Below, piece after piece: positions 1 to 8,135 of a stretch of DNA of 62,203 bases. The position numbers and the translations under genes are program-made. The DNA comes from Desulfobulbaceae bacterium (GTDB lineage: Bacteria > Desulfobacterota > Desulfobulbia > Desulfobulbales > Desulfobulbaceae): the NCBI GenBank assembly GCA_011389815.1, contig JAABTP010000008.1:1-62203 (forward strand), read 5' to 3'. The notes beneath the pieces are model-generated. The model worked only from the letters and a program-made list of their open reading frames with translations. It did not search any database and had not been told where the DNA came from. Within the stretch, counting starts at the first letter, position 1. Every line of letters begins with the position of its first letter.

Positions 1-9
1 GTGGCTAAA

Positions 10-189
10 TTAATTTTCTGAATTCTCAATAAATACAACTCGTTCATAAAGGCCAAGCCTTAAAGTCGTGCCATTAGCTGGTGACCCTTTTTTTGTGCCT
101 ATCAGAAAGTCAGAATCTAAAAAAACACCTCTTTTGTAAGGGAGACCCCAATAATTCCAATTGTGAATTCGAATATTATACGAAACATA
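10..189 (-). pseudogene. 5'-truncated coding remnant at the window edge
   Basis: On the minus strand the frame that stops at the TAA at 10-12 is open for about 59 codons back to a TGA at 190-192. Its composition looks like protein (rich in Trp, Tyr and Gly, for example IHNWNYWGLPYKRG and GTTLRLGLYERVVF). There is no ATG, GTG or TTG start in it. I read it as the 3' end of a gene whose 5' part has been lost. I do not recognise the family. A chance open frame in AT-rich DNA cannot be excluded. Confidence 0.35.
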
Positions 190-643
190 TCATTCATATC
201 ATGAATATCATCTTATTGTATCAACATAACGTATACTATTAGCTGCCATATAAACAATAAGAATAAAAAATATATAATGATGTATGCCATACATACATAT
301 TTAATATGTCTTTAATAGAACTTTATTTCAATAAATATTTATTACATTACACACACAGATAAAAAGAAAATAAAAACATATATTTCATATTTTATATTTT
401 ACTGTAACGTATACAACTACGTATACAATGTGGTATTCATAATTATATACACTTCTGTATTCAATACATTTATTTTTAATAAAAATAAAAAACACTTTAC
501 AAGGTGATTTTGAATTGCTACAAAGTGAACATGAAGTTTAAAGGTAATGAGCCTTGCTTCGTATCAAATTAATGGTTCTTCTGTTTTTATGTAGCATCTC
601 AGAAGATAATGTCATGTTAATGTAATTTTTTAAGGAGGAAGAA
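190..643. other. AT-rich intergenic region with short repeats
   Basis: Very AT-rich stretch without a convincing gene. It holds degenerate 9-bp repeats of the ATATCAT type around 186-210 and three GTATAC palindromes (near 229, 408 and 421); the last two lie in a direct repeat CGTATAC spaced by about 13 bp. Such sites could be operators for the gene at 644, but nothing beyond spacing supports this. A strong ribosome binding site, AAGGAGGAAGAA, ends just before 644. Confidence 0.5.
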
Positions 644-1135
644 ATGAAAAGAAGACGTTGTTTTGTAATGAGTATTATCTGCTTTTGTTTAATGTCGTCC
701 CCTGGCACTGGTTTTTCTGCAACACAGATGTTTGAACAGGCACTTCAAGCCTTGCCCCAAGAGGATCGTGAGAAAATTATGGACAAGATGGCTGCGCGGC
801 ATATACGCCTCATGGAAGAACAAAGGGGGCTTAAAGCGTTAGCGGCTCAAGAAAAAGATCAATTGGCAGCAGCAATGGCCGTTCAAGAAAATCCGTTATT
901 ACAGAAGTACCTTGGTAAACGCGCTACTCCAATGCATTTAATGGAAAAAATGAGAAATAAGGTGATGGGAAATATTACCAAGGATATCATTTCCCATAAC
1001 AAAGCATTGTGTATGCCGATTGTTCTGCCGCATTTATCAAAGGAAGTAAGAAAAAGGATCTTGGTGACGACTATCCCGATGTTTACGACAGGGATTATCC
1101 AAAGGGTTCAAAAACGCTTTCCAACAACTCAATAG
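644..1135 (+). CDS. Small secreted helical protein, unknown family
   Basis: 163 aa. The first 26 residues form a signal peptide (basic MKRRR, hydrophobic core, likely cleavage after GFSA), so the product is probably periplasmic or exported. The mature part is strongly charged and helical (Lys, Arg, Met, Gln, Glu), without TM segments or recognisable catalytic motifs. The start is set by a very strong AAGGAGG site 5-8 nt upstream. The next gene (1246) codes for another small secreted, Met/Lys-rich helical protein, so the two may be functionally or evolutionarily paired. Function unknown. Confidence 0.75.
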   Translation: MKRRRCFVMSIICFCLMSSPGTGFSATQMFEQALQALPQEDREKIMDKMAARHIRLMEEQRGLKALAAQEKDQLAAAMAVQENPLLQKYLGKRATPMHLMEKMRNKVMGNITKDIISHNKALCMPIVLPHLSKEVRKRILVTTIPMFTTGIIQRVQKRFPTTQ

Positions 1136-1245
1136 ATGCTTAAACAGGTACTTATGATGTAACTGTTTTTTCTTGAATCAATGGATCAATCAACGACCAA
1201 ACTTCGGAATATTCCGAGGTGTTAACATGAAAATGAGGAAGAAAG

Positions 1246-1599
1246 ATGAAAAAAATAATAGTGATATTAACACTCGGACTGGCTACTGCTATTTTTGTTA
1301 TAGTCGGTTCCGTCTCCGCAGTAGAGGTGGACATCAAAAACCACACTACTGAGATAACAGATGACAAGAAAATTGAAAAGCGGATAGCTGAGATGCAAAA
1401 AGAGATGATCAGAAAAAACTTCTCTGCTCGGCTGCTGAAAAACCAAATGCGTTCCGACATGATGGCAACGCGTATTCCCCAGAAATTCTTGCAGGATAGC
1501 ATTCAACCTGTCATAGCAGAAAAAGCGCGTACTATGATTTTACCTATCATAGCGGAAAAAGTGCGTGCTATGCAAATGAAGGCTTTGATGATTCGCTAA
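1246..1599 (+). CDS. Small secreted helical protein with internal repeat
   Basis: 117 aa. An N-terminal signal peptide (about residues 1-25, hydrophobic IIVILTLGLATAIFVIVG, cleavage near VSA) is followed by a charged helical mature part. Near the C-terminus a 13-residue unit occurs twice in tandem (PVIAEKARTMI then PIIAEKVRAMQ). A GAGGAAGAAAG ribosome binding site precedes the ATG. It lies 110 bp after the preceding secreted-protein gene on the same strand and is followed by a good terminator, so both may share a transcript. I do not recognise a family; a chaperone-like or small-molecule-binding periplasmic role would be speculation. Confidence 0.7.
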   Translation: MKKIIVILTLGLATAIFVIVGSVSAVEVDIKNHTTEITDDKKIEKRIAEMQKEMIRKNFSARLLKNQMRSDMMATRIPQKFLQDSIQPVIAEKARTMILPIIAEKVRAMQMKALMIR

Positions 1600-1663
1600 G
1601 GACTTCAAGGGCATACTCTGTTTTCTCTCTACATCCGTTGAGGAGATAGCAGATTATCGCAAT

Positions 1664-1714
1664 AAAGCTGCAAGGATTGCCGAGGGAACAGGGCAGTCCT
1701 TGTAGCTTTTTTTT
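1664..1714 (+). terminator. Rho-independent terminator
   Basis: An 18-bp near-perfect stem (AAAGCTGCAAGGATTGCC pairing with GGGCAGTCCTTGTAGCTTT, with G-U tolerated positions) followed by a run of eight T. It lies 65 bp after the small secreted-protein gene and closes that plus-strand unit. Confidence 0.85.
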
Positions 1715-1780
1715 GTGGCTCTTCGCAGATTAGCAAATCCATCCTTCATCCCCTTTTTAGGATCAAGAAGTCAAAGGAGT

Positions 1781-1885
1781 GGACCTGTTTATCTAATGAT
1801 TGGATAAAAAAGCCCAGCGATTGGATAAAAAAGTCCAGCTCGTGGACAAAAAGATCCATAACATGGACTTTCTCGTCAAAGGAAT
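1781..1885. repeat. 21-bp tandem array, five degenerate units
   Basis: GGA-starting units begin at 1781, 1802, 1823, 1844 and 1865, an exact 21-bp period. The central units read TGGATAAAAAAGTCCA and TGGACAAAAAGATCCA, short inverted repeats TGGA-N8-TCCA. 21 bp is close to two helical turns, so the palindromes would face the same side of the DNA. The array lies between convergent genes. Compare the larger 21-bp array at 46757. Confidence 0.7.
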
Positions 1886-1941
1886 TGACCAGGAAAAGCC
1901 GAATTTTCCCTTTTTACGCAAAGAGGTTACTCGTTAACAAG

Positions 1942-3657
1942 CTATTGTATACTGTTAGAATCCGACTCCAACAGACTAACAGCCCGCTGAAACTTCATTA
2001 CCCCGCCGGTCTGTTCCGGCAGCAAGGCAACAAGCCCAGTTCCTGTATGGTCCAGCTGGTTTTCCTGATTGATGAGACCAAGGAAGCCCATCGCCTCACG
2101 GGATAGCTCAACAAAGCTTGCCTGCTTAAGAAATTCCACCCGAGTTTGATAAGTAAATAATCCCTCCACATTTTGCGGTAAGGATTCCCGTAAACGATTA
2201 CGGAGTTCAGGCTGTGTAGTCGTTGTAAGATACTCCGGTAAACTACGATGCCCGCAACGGAGCCAGTCATAACGCAACAAATCCAGCAGCAACTTCCCGT
2301 CCTTCCTCTTCCCGAGTAAATCCGCAAGGATCTGAGTCATCAGTTTATGGGTCCGCGATACCTGAAAGAAATTATATTGCCGACAGAGTTGAAGCAGCTC
2401 ATAAAAGAAGGCAAAGGGTTCCTCTCCGGTCTGGAGAAGGTACTGCCAGAGAGAACGAAAAAACCGATTATTATAAAAAGCCTCTACACATTCACAAAAA
2501 TCATACAAATCAGCCAACTGAGTATGATCCAGCCAGCGGGTCGCCAGCACTTCATACGGTGGCTCACTACAATACATCAGGCCAAACTCTTCTGCCTGGC
2601 GAGCAATCTCGGTATCAGGCAGAACCTTGAGCAGGCCCAATTGGATATAATGCGGCCCAAGCCGGAAGACCTGATGAAAAGAATCCCGGAAACTTTCCTC
2701 CGTCTCAAAAGGAAGCCCCAGAATAAGATCCACATGCAGATGAATCGTATCCAGAGCAAGCAGACGCTGGATATTACGGCAGGTCGCCTCAAGGTCCATT
2801 GTCCGGTTTACTGCTGCCAGGGTTGGTGTATGAAAGCTTTGGATGCCGATTTCAAACTGAAACTGATCACAGGGAACAGTGGAGAGCAGAGCAAACATCG
2901 GCGCAGTAAAGCGATCCGGGGCAATTTCAAAATGAAAACGAACCTGCTTTGTCTGCTCAATACAAAATTGCCAGATCGCCAAGGCCCGATCAGGTTGATC
3001 ATTAAAGGTACGATCCACCAGCTTAATAATCATGGGCCTGGCTGCAATGAGTGCTGTCAGCTCCTCTTTGACCAGCTCAACAGGCTTGTGCCGCACCCCC
3101 TTAGAGCCAGAGGAAAGACAGTAGGAGCAGGAAAAGGGGCAACCACGAGATGATTCATAATAGAGCTGGCGATGTTGCAATGCCCCTGTGAAGTCATCCT
3201 CCTTGTAGGGCGAGGGGAAACAAGAGGCTTTCTCAGCCTGATACAATGCTTGTAAACGCCCCTGTTGAAGATCATGATAAAATCCCTGCGGGGCACCCTC
3301 AATTTCCCCGAGAAAAAGCGTACATTGCTCGGGTAATTCTCCCAAGGCCTGGGCTTCAGGACCACCAAGGATAATTATCAGATCAGGTCGGAGCCGGGCC
3401 AGATCGTGAATCAGGCGGTGGACAACTGCATGGTTCCAGATATAGACAGAAAAAAAAACCGCTTTACTCCTTTCCCTGCTGATCCGTAACAAGGTGGGAT
3501 AATAGGGATCATTAATCGTAAACTGACTCAAGAGCAGGGAATGCCCAGGCAAGTGCTGTTCCAATGCATTGCGGACATAAAAAAGGGCCAGGCAGGAATG
3601 GGAAAAGCGACAGTTAATACTGACAAGATGGAACATGGACTTTGTTTGTACTGGCAT
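1942..3657 (-). CDS. B12-binding radical SAM protein (DUF4080 type)
   Basis: 571 aa. The N-terminal about 140 residues look like a cobalamin-binding Rossmann domain (ARLRPDLIIILGGPEAQALG). A radical SAM core follows with the cluster motif CPFSCSYC (CX3CX2C), then a long helical C-terminal region typical of B12-binding radical SAM/DUF4080 proteins. Expected to be a cytoplasmic 4Fe-4S/SAM enzyme; methyl transfer to an unactivated carbon is common in the family but the substrate is unknown. An internal ATG eight codons in (MFHLVSINCRF) is an alternative start, since neither site has a clear ribosome binding site. It lies 56 bp downstream of the next gene on the same strand. Confidence 0.8.
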   Translation of the reverse strand: MPVQTKSMFHLVSINCRFSHSCLALFYVRNALEQHLPGHSLLLSQFTINDPYYPTLLRISRERSKAVFFSVYIWNHAVVHRLIHDLARLRPDLIIILGGPEAQALGELPEQCTLFLGEIEGAPQGFYHDLQQGRLQALYQAEKASCFPSPYKEDDFTGALQHRQLYYESSRGCPFSCSYCLSSGSKGVRHKPVELVKEELTALIAARPMIIKLVDRTFNDQPDRALAIWQFCIEQTKQVRFHFEIAPDRFTAPMFALLSTVPCDQFQFEIGIQSFHTPTLAAVNRTMDLEATCRNIQRLLALDTIHLHVDLILGLPFETEESFRDSFHQVFRLGPHYIQLGLLKVLPDTEIARQAEEFGLMYCSEPPYEVLATRWLDHTQLADLYDFCECVEAFYNNRFFRSLWQYLLQTGEEPFAFFYELLQLCRQYNFFQVSRTHKLMTQILADLLGKRKDGKLLLDLLRYDWLRCGHRSLPEYLTTTTQPELRNRLRESLPQNVEGLFTYQTRVEFLKQASFVELSREAMGFLGLINQENQLDHTGTGLVALLPEQTGGVMKFQRAVSLLESDSNSIQ

Positions 3658-3713
3658 TCTGGTTTCAGGCTGTTCCCTGCTTCATCAGAGAGACAAGCAA
3701 TGACGGATTGATC

Positions 3714-5627
3714 TTATTTTTTCGGCGTGGCCCGCAACACAGTCCCATCAATAACCAGCTCACCCGGCCCTGTGTTACTCCGAATGCCTATGGCCTTATA
3801 GACTTTCAGGCTTTCCAGCACAGGTGAGATAACCTGATCAATAAGAAGTTTACTCGTGGCCCCGGCCTTATGGTCCCGAACAGCAATCATAGTGCCAGCC
3901 CAGGAGGCCAGCTCCTGAAGCGCAGTGATCATCTCTGGAGTGCGGGCAAAGAAGTGGAGATTGGCAGGAACATCCAACCTGGTATCCACAGCTTGGTATT
4001 CATCTCCCTCAGCCAATGGTGCTTTTGGCCTGAGCAGGATATCCCTGATCTGCTCCCTGCTGTCTGCAAGCAAGAGGTATCCATTAAAAAAAGCATAGGA
4101 AGGTTGTAACATCCCCTGGGCCGCAAAAAGAGACACAACCGGAACGCCACCTACCATAGTACGTTTCACCGGAAGATCACCAATAATTTTCTGGAAAAAT
4201 GCATCAACTTTTTTACGATTCAGAATTTCAATACTGAGACAAAGACGAGGAACCGGAAAAAAACCTGCTGTACTGATCCCTGCTATATGGACACTGAAGT
4301 TCTTCCCAAACACACCAAGAAACTGGTCCATGCTCATGTCGGTTTTTGCTTTGATCCAGGCAGCAATCCTGTCCGCAGATGCCAAATCATCTTTTTCTCC
4401 ATGAGCAAGTGTATTTTGCCACCAGAGCCGGGGCTCCAGCCAATTGAACCACAAAGAAAGGAGCAGATCATCCGGCACCTCTTGAAAACTGTGGCTGAGA
4501 CTGGGAAGAGTACTATAGATATGCTGCTGAAAAGGATACAACTGATCTTGTGAAAAATGGACACGGGTTTGGAGATGGTCAATATCTTCTTTGGAATGAT
4601 GATAAAATCCCATAGCTCTCACCCCAGGAGCCCAGGAATAATTGTATTGCTGACTTTTCTTTTTTGAACCGGAGCGGACAAGCAGGGCCTTGAAATGGAG
4701 CTTAAGACGAAATAAATCTGCGTAAAGAAACAAATCTGTTTGGGCTGGTCGCTCTTTCTCCACCCGTATGTACTCTTGATTCAGCAACAGATCCTTTCGT
4801 TGATCCAGAAAATGCCCGAAAAAAAGAGCAATACTTTCCTGTATCCGCTGTTGGGCAAAGGACAGAACAATGTTGCCGCCCATTGCAGTAAGATAGATTT
4901 TTTGCCTCTTTTGCAGCTGTACAACATACACAGTCATGCCTGCGATATTTTGTGCTGTCTGTCTTCCCTGAAAAATTTCAAGCAAGGCTGCAAGTATCGG
5001 CTCAGGATTATCCTGCCCAACGTCCATGACAATAAGGAGATCTTCCAACAACGGCTGTGACTGCTTCTTTTCCTGAATAAATGAAGAAAATGATGAAAGC
5101 TGAGCAATAAAGAGGGGCCTGTTAAAAAGCTGACCAAATAAGGGGTGGCCCAGTACCTCCATCAGGCATGAAGTATTTTGCTCCAGCGATCGACGGAGGG
5201 CACTTTTTATCGTGAGCCGTTGCAAAACAGCAGGCCAGTTGATGGCATTAAGGGTTTGTCCAAACCGGGAATCAAGAAAACTTTTTCCTGTTGCTGCTGC
5301 ATCTGGTAACTCCAGAACGAGCATCGCATGGTGAGGAATCAACTGCTGGGGCCGCAGTGATCGGGAATGGAGGTGCAATTGTTGCGCTATCCCCTGAGCA
5401 ATCACTCGGGATACTGTTGACTGATCGTTTCTGATAAGGCGACGAACAATCCCTGTGTTGAGCAGATCCTCACCTGTGGAAAAAATTTTTTGCCAATATA
5501 TCAGCTGGGCATCTTCCTGGGTATTTCTTCCAGAGGGTTGAATACCCTTCTCAAAATAAACAGCAAACAGAGACAGGACCAGGCACAGAGCAAGAAAGGG
5601 ATAAACAACAAAGAACGAGCGCTTCAT
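3714..5627 (-). CDS. Membrane-anchored DUF3352-like protein, unknown function
   Basis: 637 aa. An N-terminal uncleaved signal or TM anchor (FFVVYPFLALCLVLSLFAVYF) is followed by a long soluble domain, so it should be an inner-membrane protein with a periplasmic body. The segment near residue 530 (FFNGYLLLADSREQIRDILL) resembles the FxxGYLVxA pattern of DUF3352-type proteins, but this is weak. It follows the superoxide reductase gene on the same strand with a 66-bp gap and may be co-transcribed with the radical SAM gene behind it. No catalytic motifs seen. Confidence 0.65.
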   Translation of the reverse strand: MKRSFFVVYPFLALCLVLSLFAVYFEKGIQPSGRNTQEDAQLIYWQKIFSTGEDLLNTGIVRRLIRNDQSTVSRVIAQGIAQQLHLHSRSLRPQQLIPHHAMLVLELPDAAATGKSFLDSRFGQTLNAINWPAVLQRLTIKSALRRSLEQNTSCLMEVLGHPLFGQLFNRPLFIAQLSSFSSFIQEKKQSQPLLEDLLIVMDVGQDNPEPILAALLEIFQGRQTAQNIAGMTVYVVQLQKRQKIYLTAMGGNIVLSFAQQRIQESIALFFGHFLDQRKDLLLNQEYIRVEKERPAQTDLFLYADLFRLKLHFKALLVRSGSKKKSQQYNYSWAPGVRAMGFYHHSKEDIDHLQTRVHFSQDQLYPFQQHIYSTLPSLSHSFQEVPDDLLLSLWFNWLEPRLWWQNTLAHGEKDDLASADRIAAWIKAKTDMSMDQFLGVFGKNFSVHIAGISTAGFFPVPRLCLSIEILNRKKVDAFFQKIIGDLPVKRTMVGGVPVVSLFAAQGMLQPSYAFFNGYLLLADSREQIRDILLRPKAPLAEGDEYQAVDTRLDVPANLHFFARTPEMITALQELASWAGTMIAVRDHKAGATSKLLIDQVISPVLESLKVYKAIGIRSNTGPGELVIDGTVLRATPKK

Positions 5628-5693
5628 GGAGATAAACGGCAGAAGAACATTTTGCCCTCCTGCCGATAAAGGATTATCACTGCTTCTTCCAGG

Positions 5694-6104
5694 TCAAACC
5701 GTGAACTCGGTTACCCAAAGGTCATGGAGATTGCAAAAACTGGTTGCACAGGCCTTGCCTTTATAGCCTTCAGGCAAATCAAAGCTTGATTCCGGTTTAT
5801 CGGCATGAGTGAAGGTCTTACCACCGATAACTGTACCATCTTCAAGCACAACGGTATGGCGAACAATGAAATGCGGTTCTGTCATGGGATGCGCTGTCAC
5901 AACAGAAACCTTACCTTCAGCCACTGTTACTTTGGGCGCATGGCTGCCTGCCTTTCCTTCCCATTTTCCCTGTTGTTGCTCAGTGTACACGATTCCGGCA
6001 TGGGATGCTGCTGTCTCGCCAGCAAACACAGGAACAGTTGAGGCAACAGCAACAGCTGAAGCAGCAACAGCACTGGTTTTCAGGAACTCTCTTCGATCAA
6101 TCAT
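5694..6104 (-). CDS. Tat-exported superoxide reductase (neelaredoxin-like)
   Basis: 136 aa from the chosen start. The N-terminus MIDRREFLKTSA is a twin-arginine signal followed by an Ala-rich hydrophobic stretch. The mature domain has superoxide reductase iron ligands: SHAPKV, HPMTEPHFI and the C-terminal CNLHDLW (four His plus one Cys centre). The N-terminal desulforedoxin Cys4 domain is absent, so this is the one-iron class. It should reduce superoxide to hydrogen peroxide in the periplasm. I chose the start at 6104 because GGAGG lies six nt upstream; a longer frame to 6128 would place that site inside the gene and displace the Tat motif. Confidence 0.9.
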   Translation of the reverse strand: MIDRREFLKTSAVAASAVAVASTVPVFAGETAASHAGIVYTEQQQGKWEGKAGSHAPKVTVAEGKVSVVTAHPMTEPHFIVRHTVVLEDGTVIGGKTFTHADKPESSFDLPEGYKGKACATSFCNLHDLWVTEFTV

Positions 6105-6131
6105 CTTAGATCCTCCAAGTTGTAACATGGT

Positions 6132-6569
6132 TTATGTTTTTTTGTGCAAACGAGATATATCCTGCTCTGGTTTGCACAAAGCTTTGCATCCTTGCTGGGC
6201 TTTGATCTCTTTTCGCATTTCTTCAATCCTGTCATGGGCAGCATGCAGGGCCTCTTTTCGTGTTATTTCAGAGACGTTCTGCTCAATCTTCTCAATAGCT
6301 GACAGCAACTTAAACAACATCAGGAAGACCATGAGAAAACCCATGAGGACCACAGCGTTAAAATTATCAACCACACCCATAATCCGGGCAAGAATCAGGG
6401 TGAAATTAGGGTAAATAGCGATCAAGGCCATTCCGCCCCAGACAGCTAACCGGACAAAGAGCTTGAAAAGGGTCTGACCGGTTTCCCGGTTGACAAACTC
6501 TTTAATGCCCAGATAAAGCATGGTTGATGAAATAGCGACAACAATGACCTGATAAAGGTGTATTTTCAT
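6132..6569 (-). CDS. DUF2304-like membrane protein
   Basis: 145 aa with three TM segments (about residues 6-24, 38-55, 70-88) and a cytoplasmic helical tail that could form a coiled coil. The segment IYPNFTLILARIMGVVDNFN with the following LSAIEKIEQNVSEI matches DUF2304 architecture. Members often accompany glycosyltransferases; none is adjacent here. Its ATG overlaps the stop of the DUF808 gene (ATGA at 6566-6569), implying translational coupling. Confidence 0.7.
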   Translation of the reverse strand: MKIHLYQVIVVAISSTMLYLGIKEFVNRETGQTLFKLFVRLAVWGGMALIAIYPNFTLILARIMGVVDNFNAVVLMGFLMVFLMLFKLLSAIEKIEQNVSEITRKEALHAAHDRIEEMRKEIKAQQGCKALCKPEQDISRLHKKT

Positions 6570-7441
6570 TTTTTCTTTATTTCTGGGGCATGGTGGAGAA
6601 TGAACAGGACAACAGAACCAATCACCAGACCTGCCACAAGACTGGCAAGCATGGTTGGCATAAAATGGAGTCCATCATGCACCACTGCAATATTATGTAC
6701 GTACATGCCTCCACCCACGAGGAGCATGGCGATGGTGCCCACAAATTCGAGCAACCTGATGATCTTCGGGAGCGAGGCTATGAGAAGCTTGCCCACCTTG
6801 GTAAGTATTGTAGACAGCAATCCCGTTATTGACTGTGCATACTGAACCAGATACAACCCCATGTCGTCAAGCTTAACCAACAAAGCAACAAGACCATAGA
6901 CACCAACTGTGGCTAATAAGGCTATGAAACTCACCACCAAAAGCTGCATAACCAATTGCTGATCCATGACTGATTCCAGGGCGATAACGATGATTTCTAT
7001 GGAAAGAATGAAATCTGTTCTTACAGCAGAGCGTATTTTTTCTTTTTCAGAGAGTTTTTTTACGGAGGAGGGATGGGAAGCATCTCCATGCGCATTTTTT
7101 GCAAAACGATGGAGAAGCCATTCGTAAATTTTTTCTGTTCCTTCAAAGCAAAGATAGGCTCCACCCAGGAGAAGAATGGGAACGATGAGTCAATCCATAT
7201 AGGTACTCAGGAGGAGGGCTGCGGGCAGGATGATGATTTTATTGATCAGAGATCCTTTGGTGATGGCCCAGATGACCGGGAGTTCCCGCGAAGCGTGGAA
7301 GCCAATGGCTTTTTCCGCATTGGCCGCTAGATCATCGCCCAGAAGACCAGCGGTTTTCTGGGCTGCTATCTTGCTCATGGCAGAGGCATCGTCCAGCAGC
7401 ATGACTATGTCGTCTAATACTGCAAGTATACCGCTCGGCAT
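6566..7441 (-). pseudogene. DUF808 (YedI-like) membrane protein with in-frame TGA
   Basis: The reading frame from the ATG at 7441 (MPSGILAVLDDIVMLLDD) to the stop at 6566 is continuous, except for one TGA at 7190-7192. Both halves match the DUF808/YedI family: VAKGSLINK-like segment and LLS before the stop; LLLGGAYLCFEG, IRSAVRTDFILS and VGVYGLVALLVKLDDMGLY after it. The TGA sits where relatives have Trp (AFIPW in the E. coli protein), so the simplest reading is a TGG to TGA nonsense mutation. About 291 codons in all, the normal family length. A second, much shorter DUF808 remnant is at 38849. The family is a multi-pass inner-membrane protein of unknown function. Confidence 0.85.
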
Positions 7442-8135
7442 GTTTTATCCTCTCATGAACGTCGATTTTCCTCATATGTTCTTATGTGCTTGTTTGTGGC
7501 GGCAATGGGTAACTGTACTCGTTTTTTCTATTCCATGCAGAGATTTTTTTCTCTCTGGATTCAACTGATAAACGCATGACATGTATTTTCTTGAATATCA
7601 GTTATATAGATAGAGGTTGTAGACTTATTATACGAATTCAGGCTTGCTATCGGGTGTTGTAGAATTTCCGGTTTGTCAGAATGATTTTCAGCGGAACGTT
7701 TCGCATATTTAAGTTTGGCAGTAATAGCGTTATCAGCGATTCACGGGCCGTACAGATATAAATATCTAAAACAACTAAACAAGATTAAGAAAACCTCACG
7801 AAATGATTTTCTATCTTGCTGATTTTATAGAACTAGCTGACCTTTCACTTTCTTTTTATAAAAAAATATCTTACAAAACTCTTTCATTAATTATTTTGCA
7901 ATATACAATAATTACAATATTTTAAGTCGTTTTGGTATAAATTCTCGATAAATACAAGAAAGTAGTAAAATCAAATTGTTACAGACGTAAAGGCACTGTT
8001 ATACACAAGGGATCTAGAAGCTAGATGTAGTAAATCCAGGGTGCTCACGCCTTAATACATTAAAATAGTTAATTTTAAATAAATTGCAAGAAATTACGTT
8101 TTGGTCCGGGAATAGCTGTAGCGTTATCTACCCGC
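7442..8135. other. Gene-free AT-rich spacer
   Basis: About 690 bp without a credible coding frame. It is AT-rich between 7570 and 8100 and marks the left border of the GC-richer island. I saw no inverted repeat pair, tRNA or terminator with convincing structure here. The small hairpin GACGG-AAA-CCGTC at 8144-8156 lies inside the end of the next gene. Confidence 0.5.

Noticed and set aside
7190-7192. Selenocysteine codon in the DUF808 gene
   Set aside because: The position is a conserved Trp, not Cys, no convincing SECIS hairpin follows the TGA, and the family has no selenoproteins known to me.
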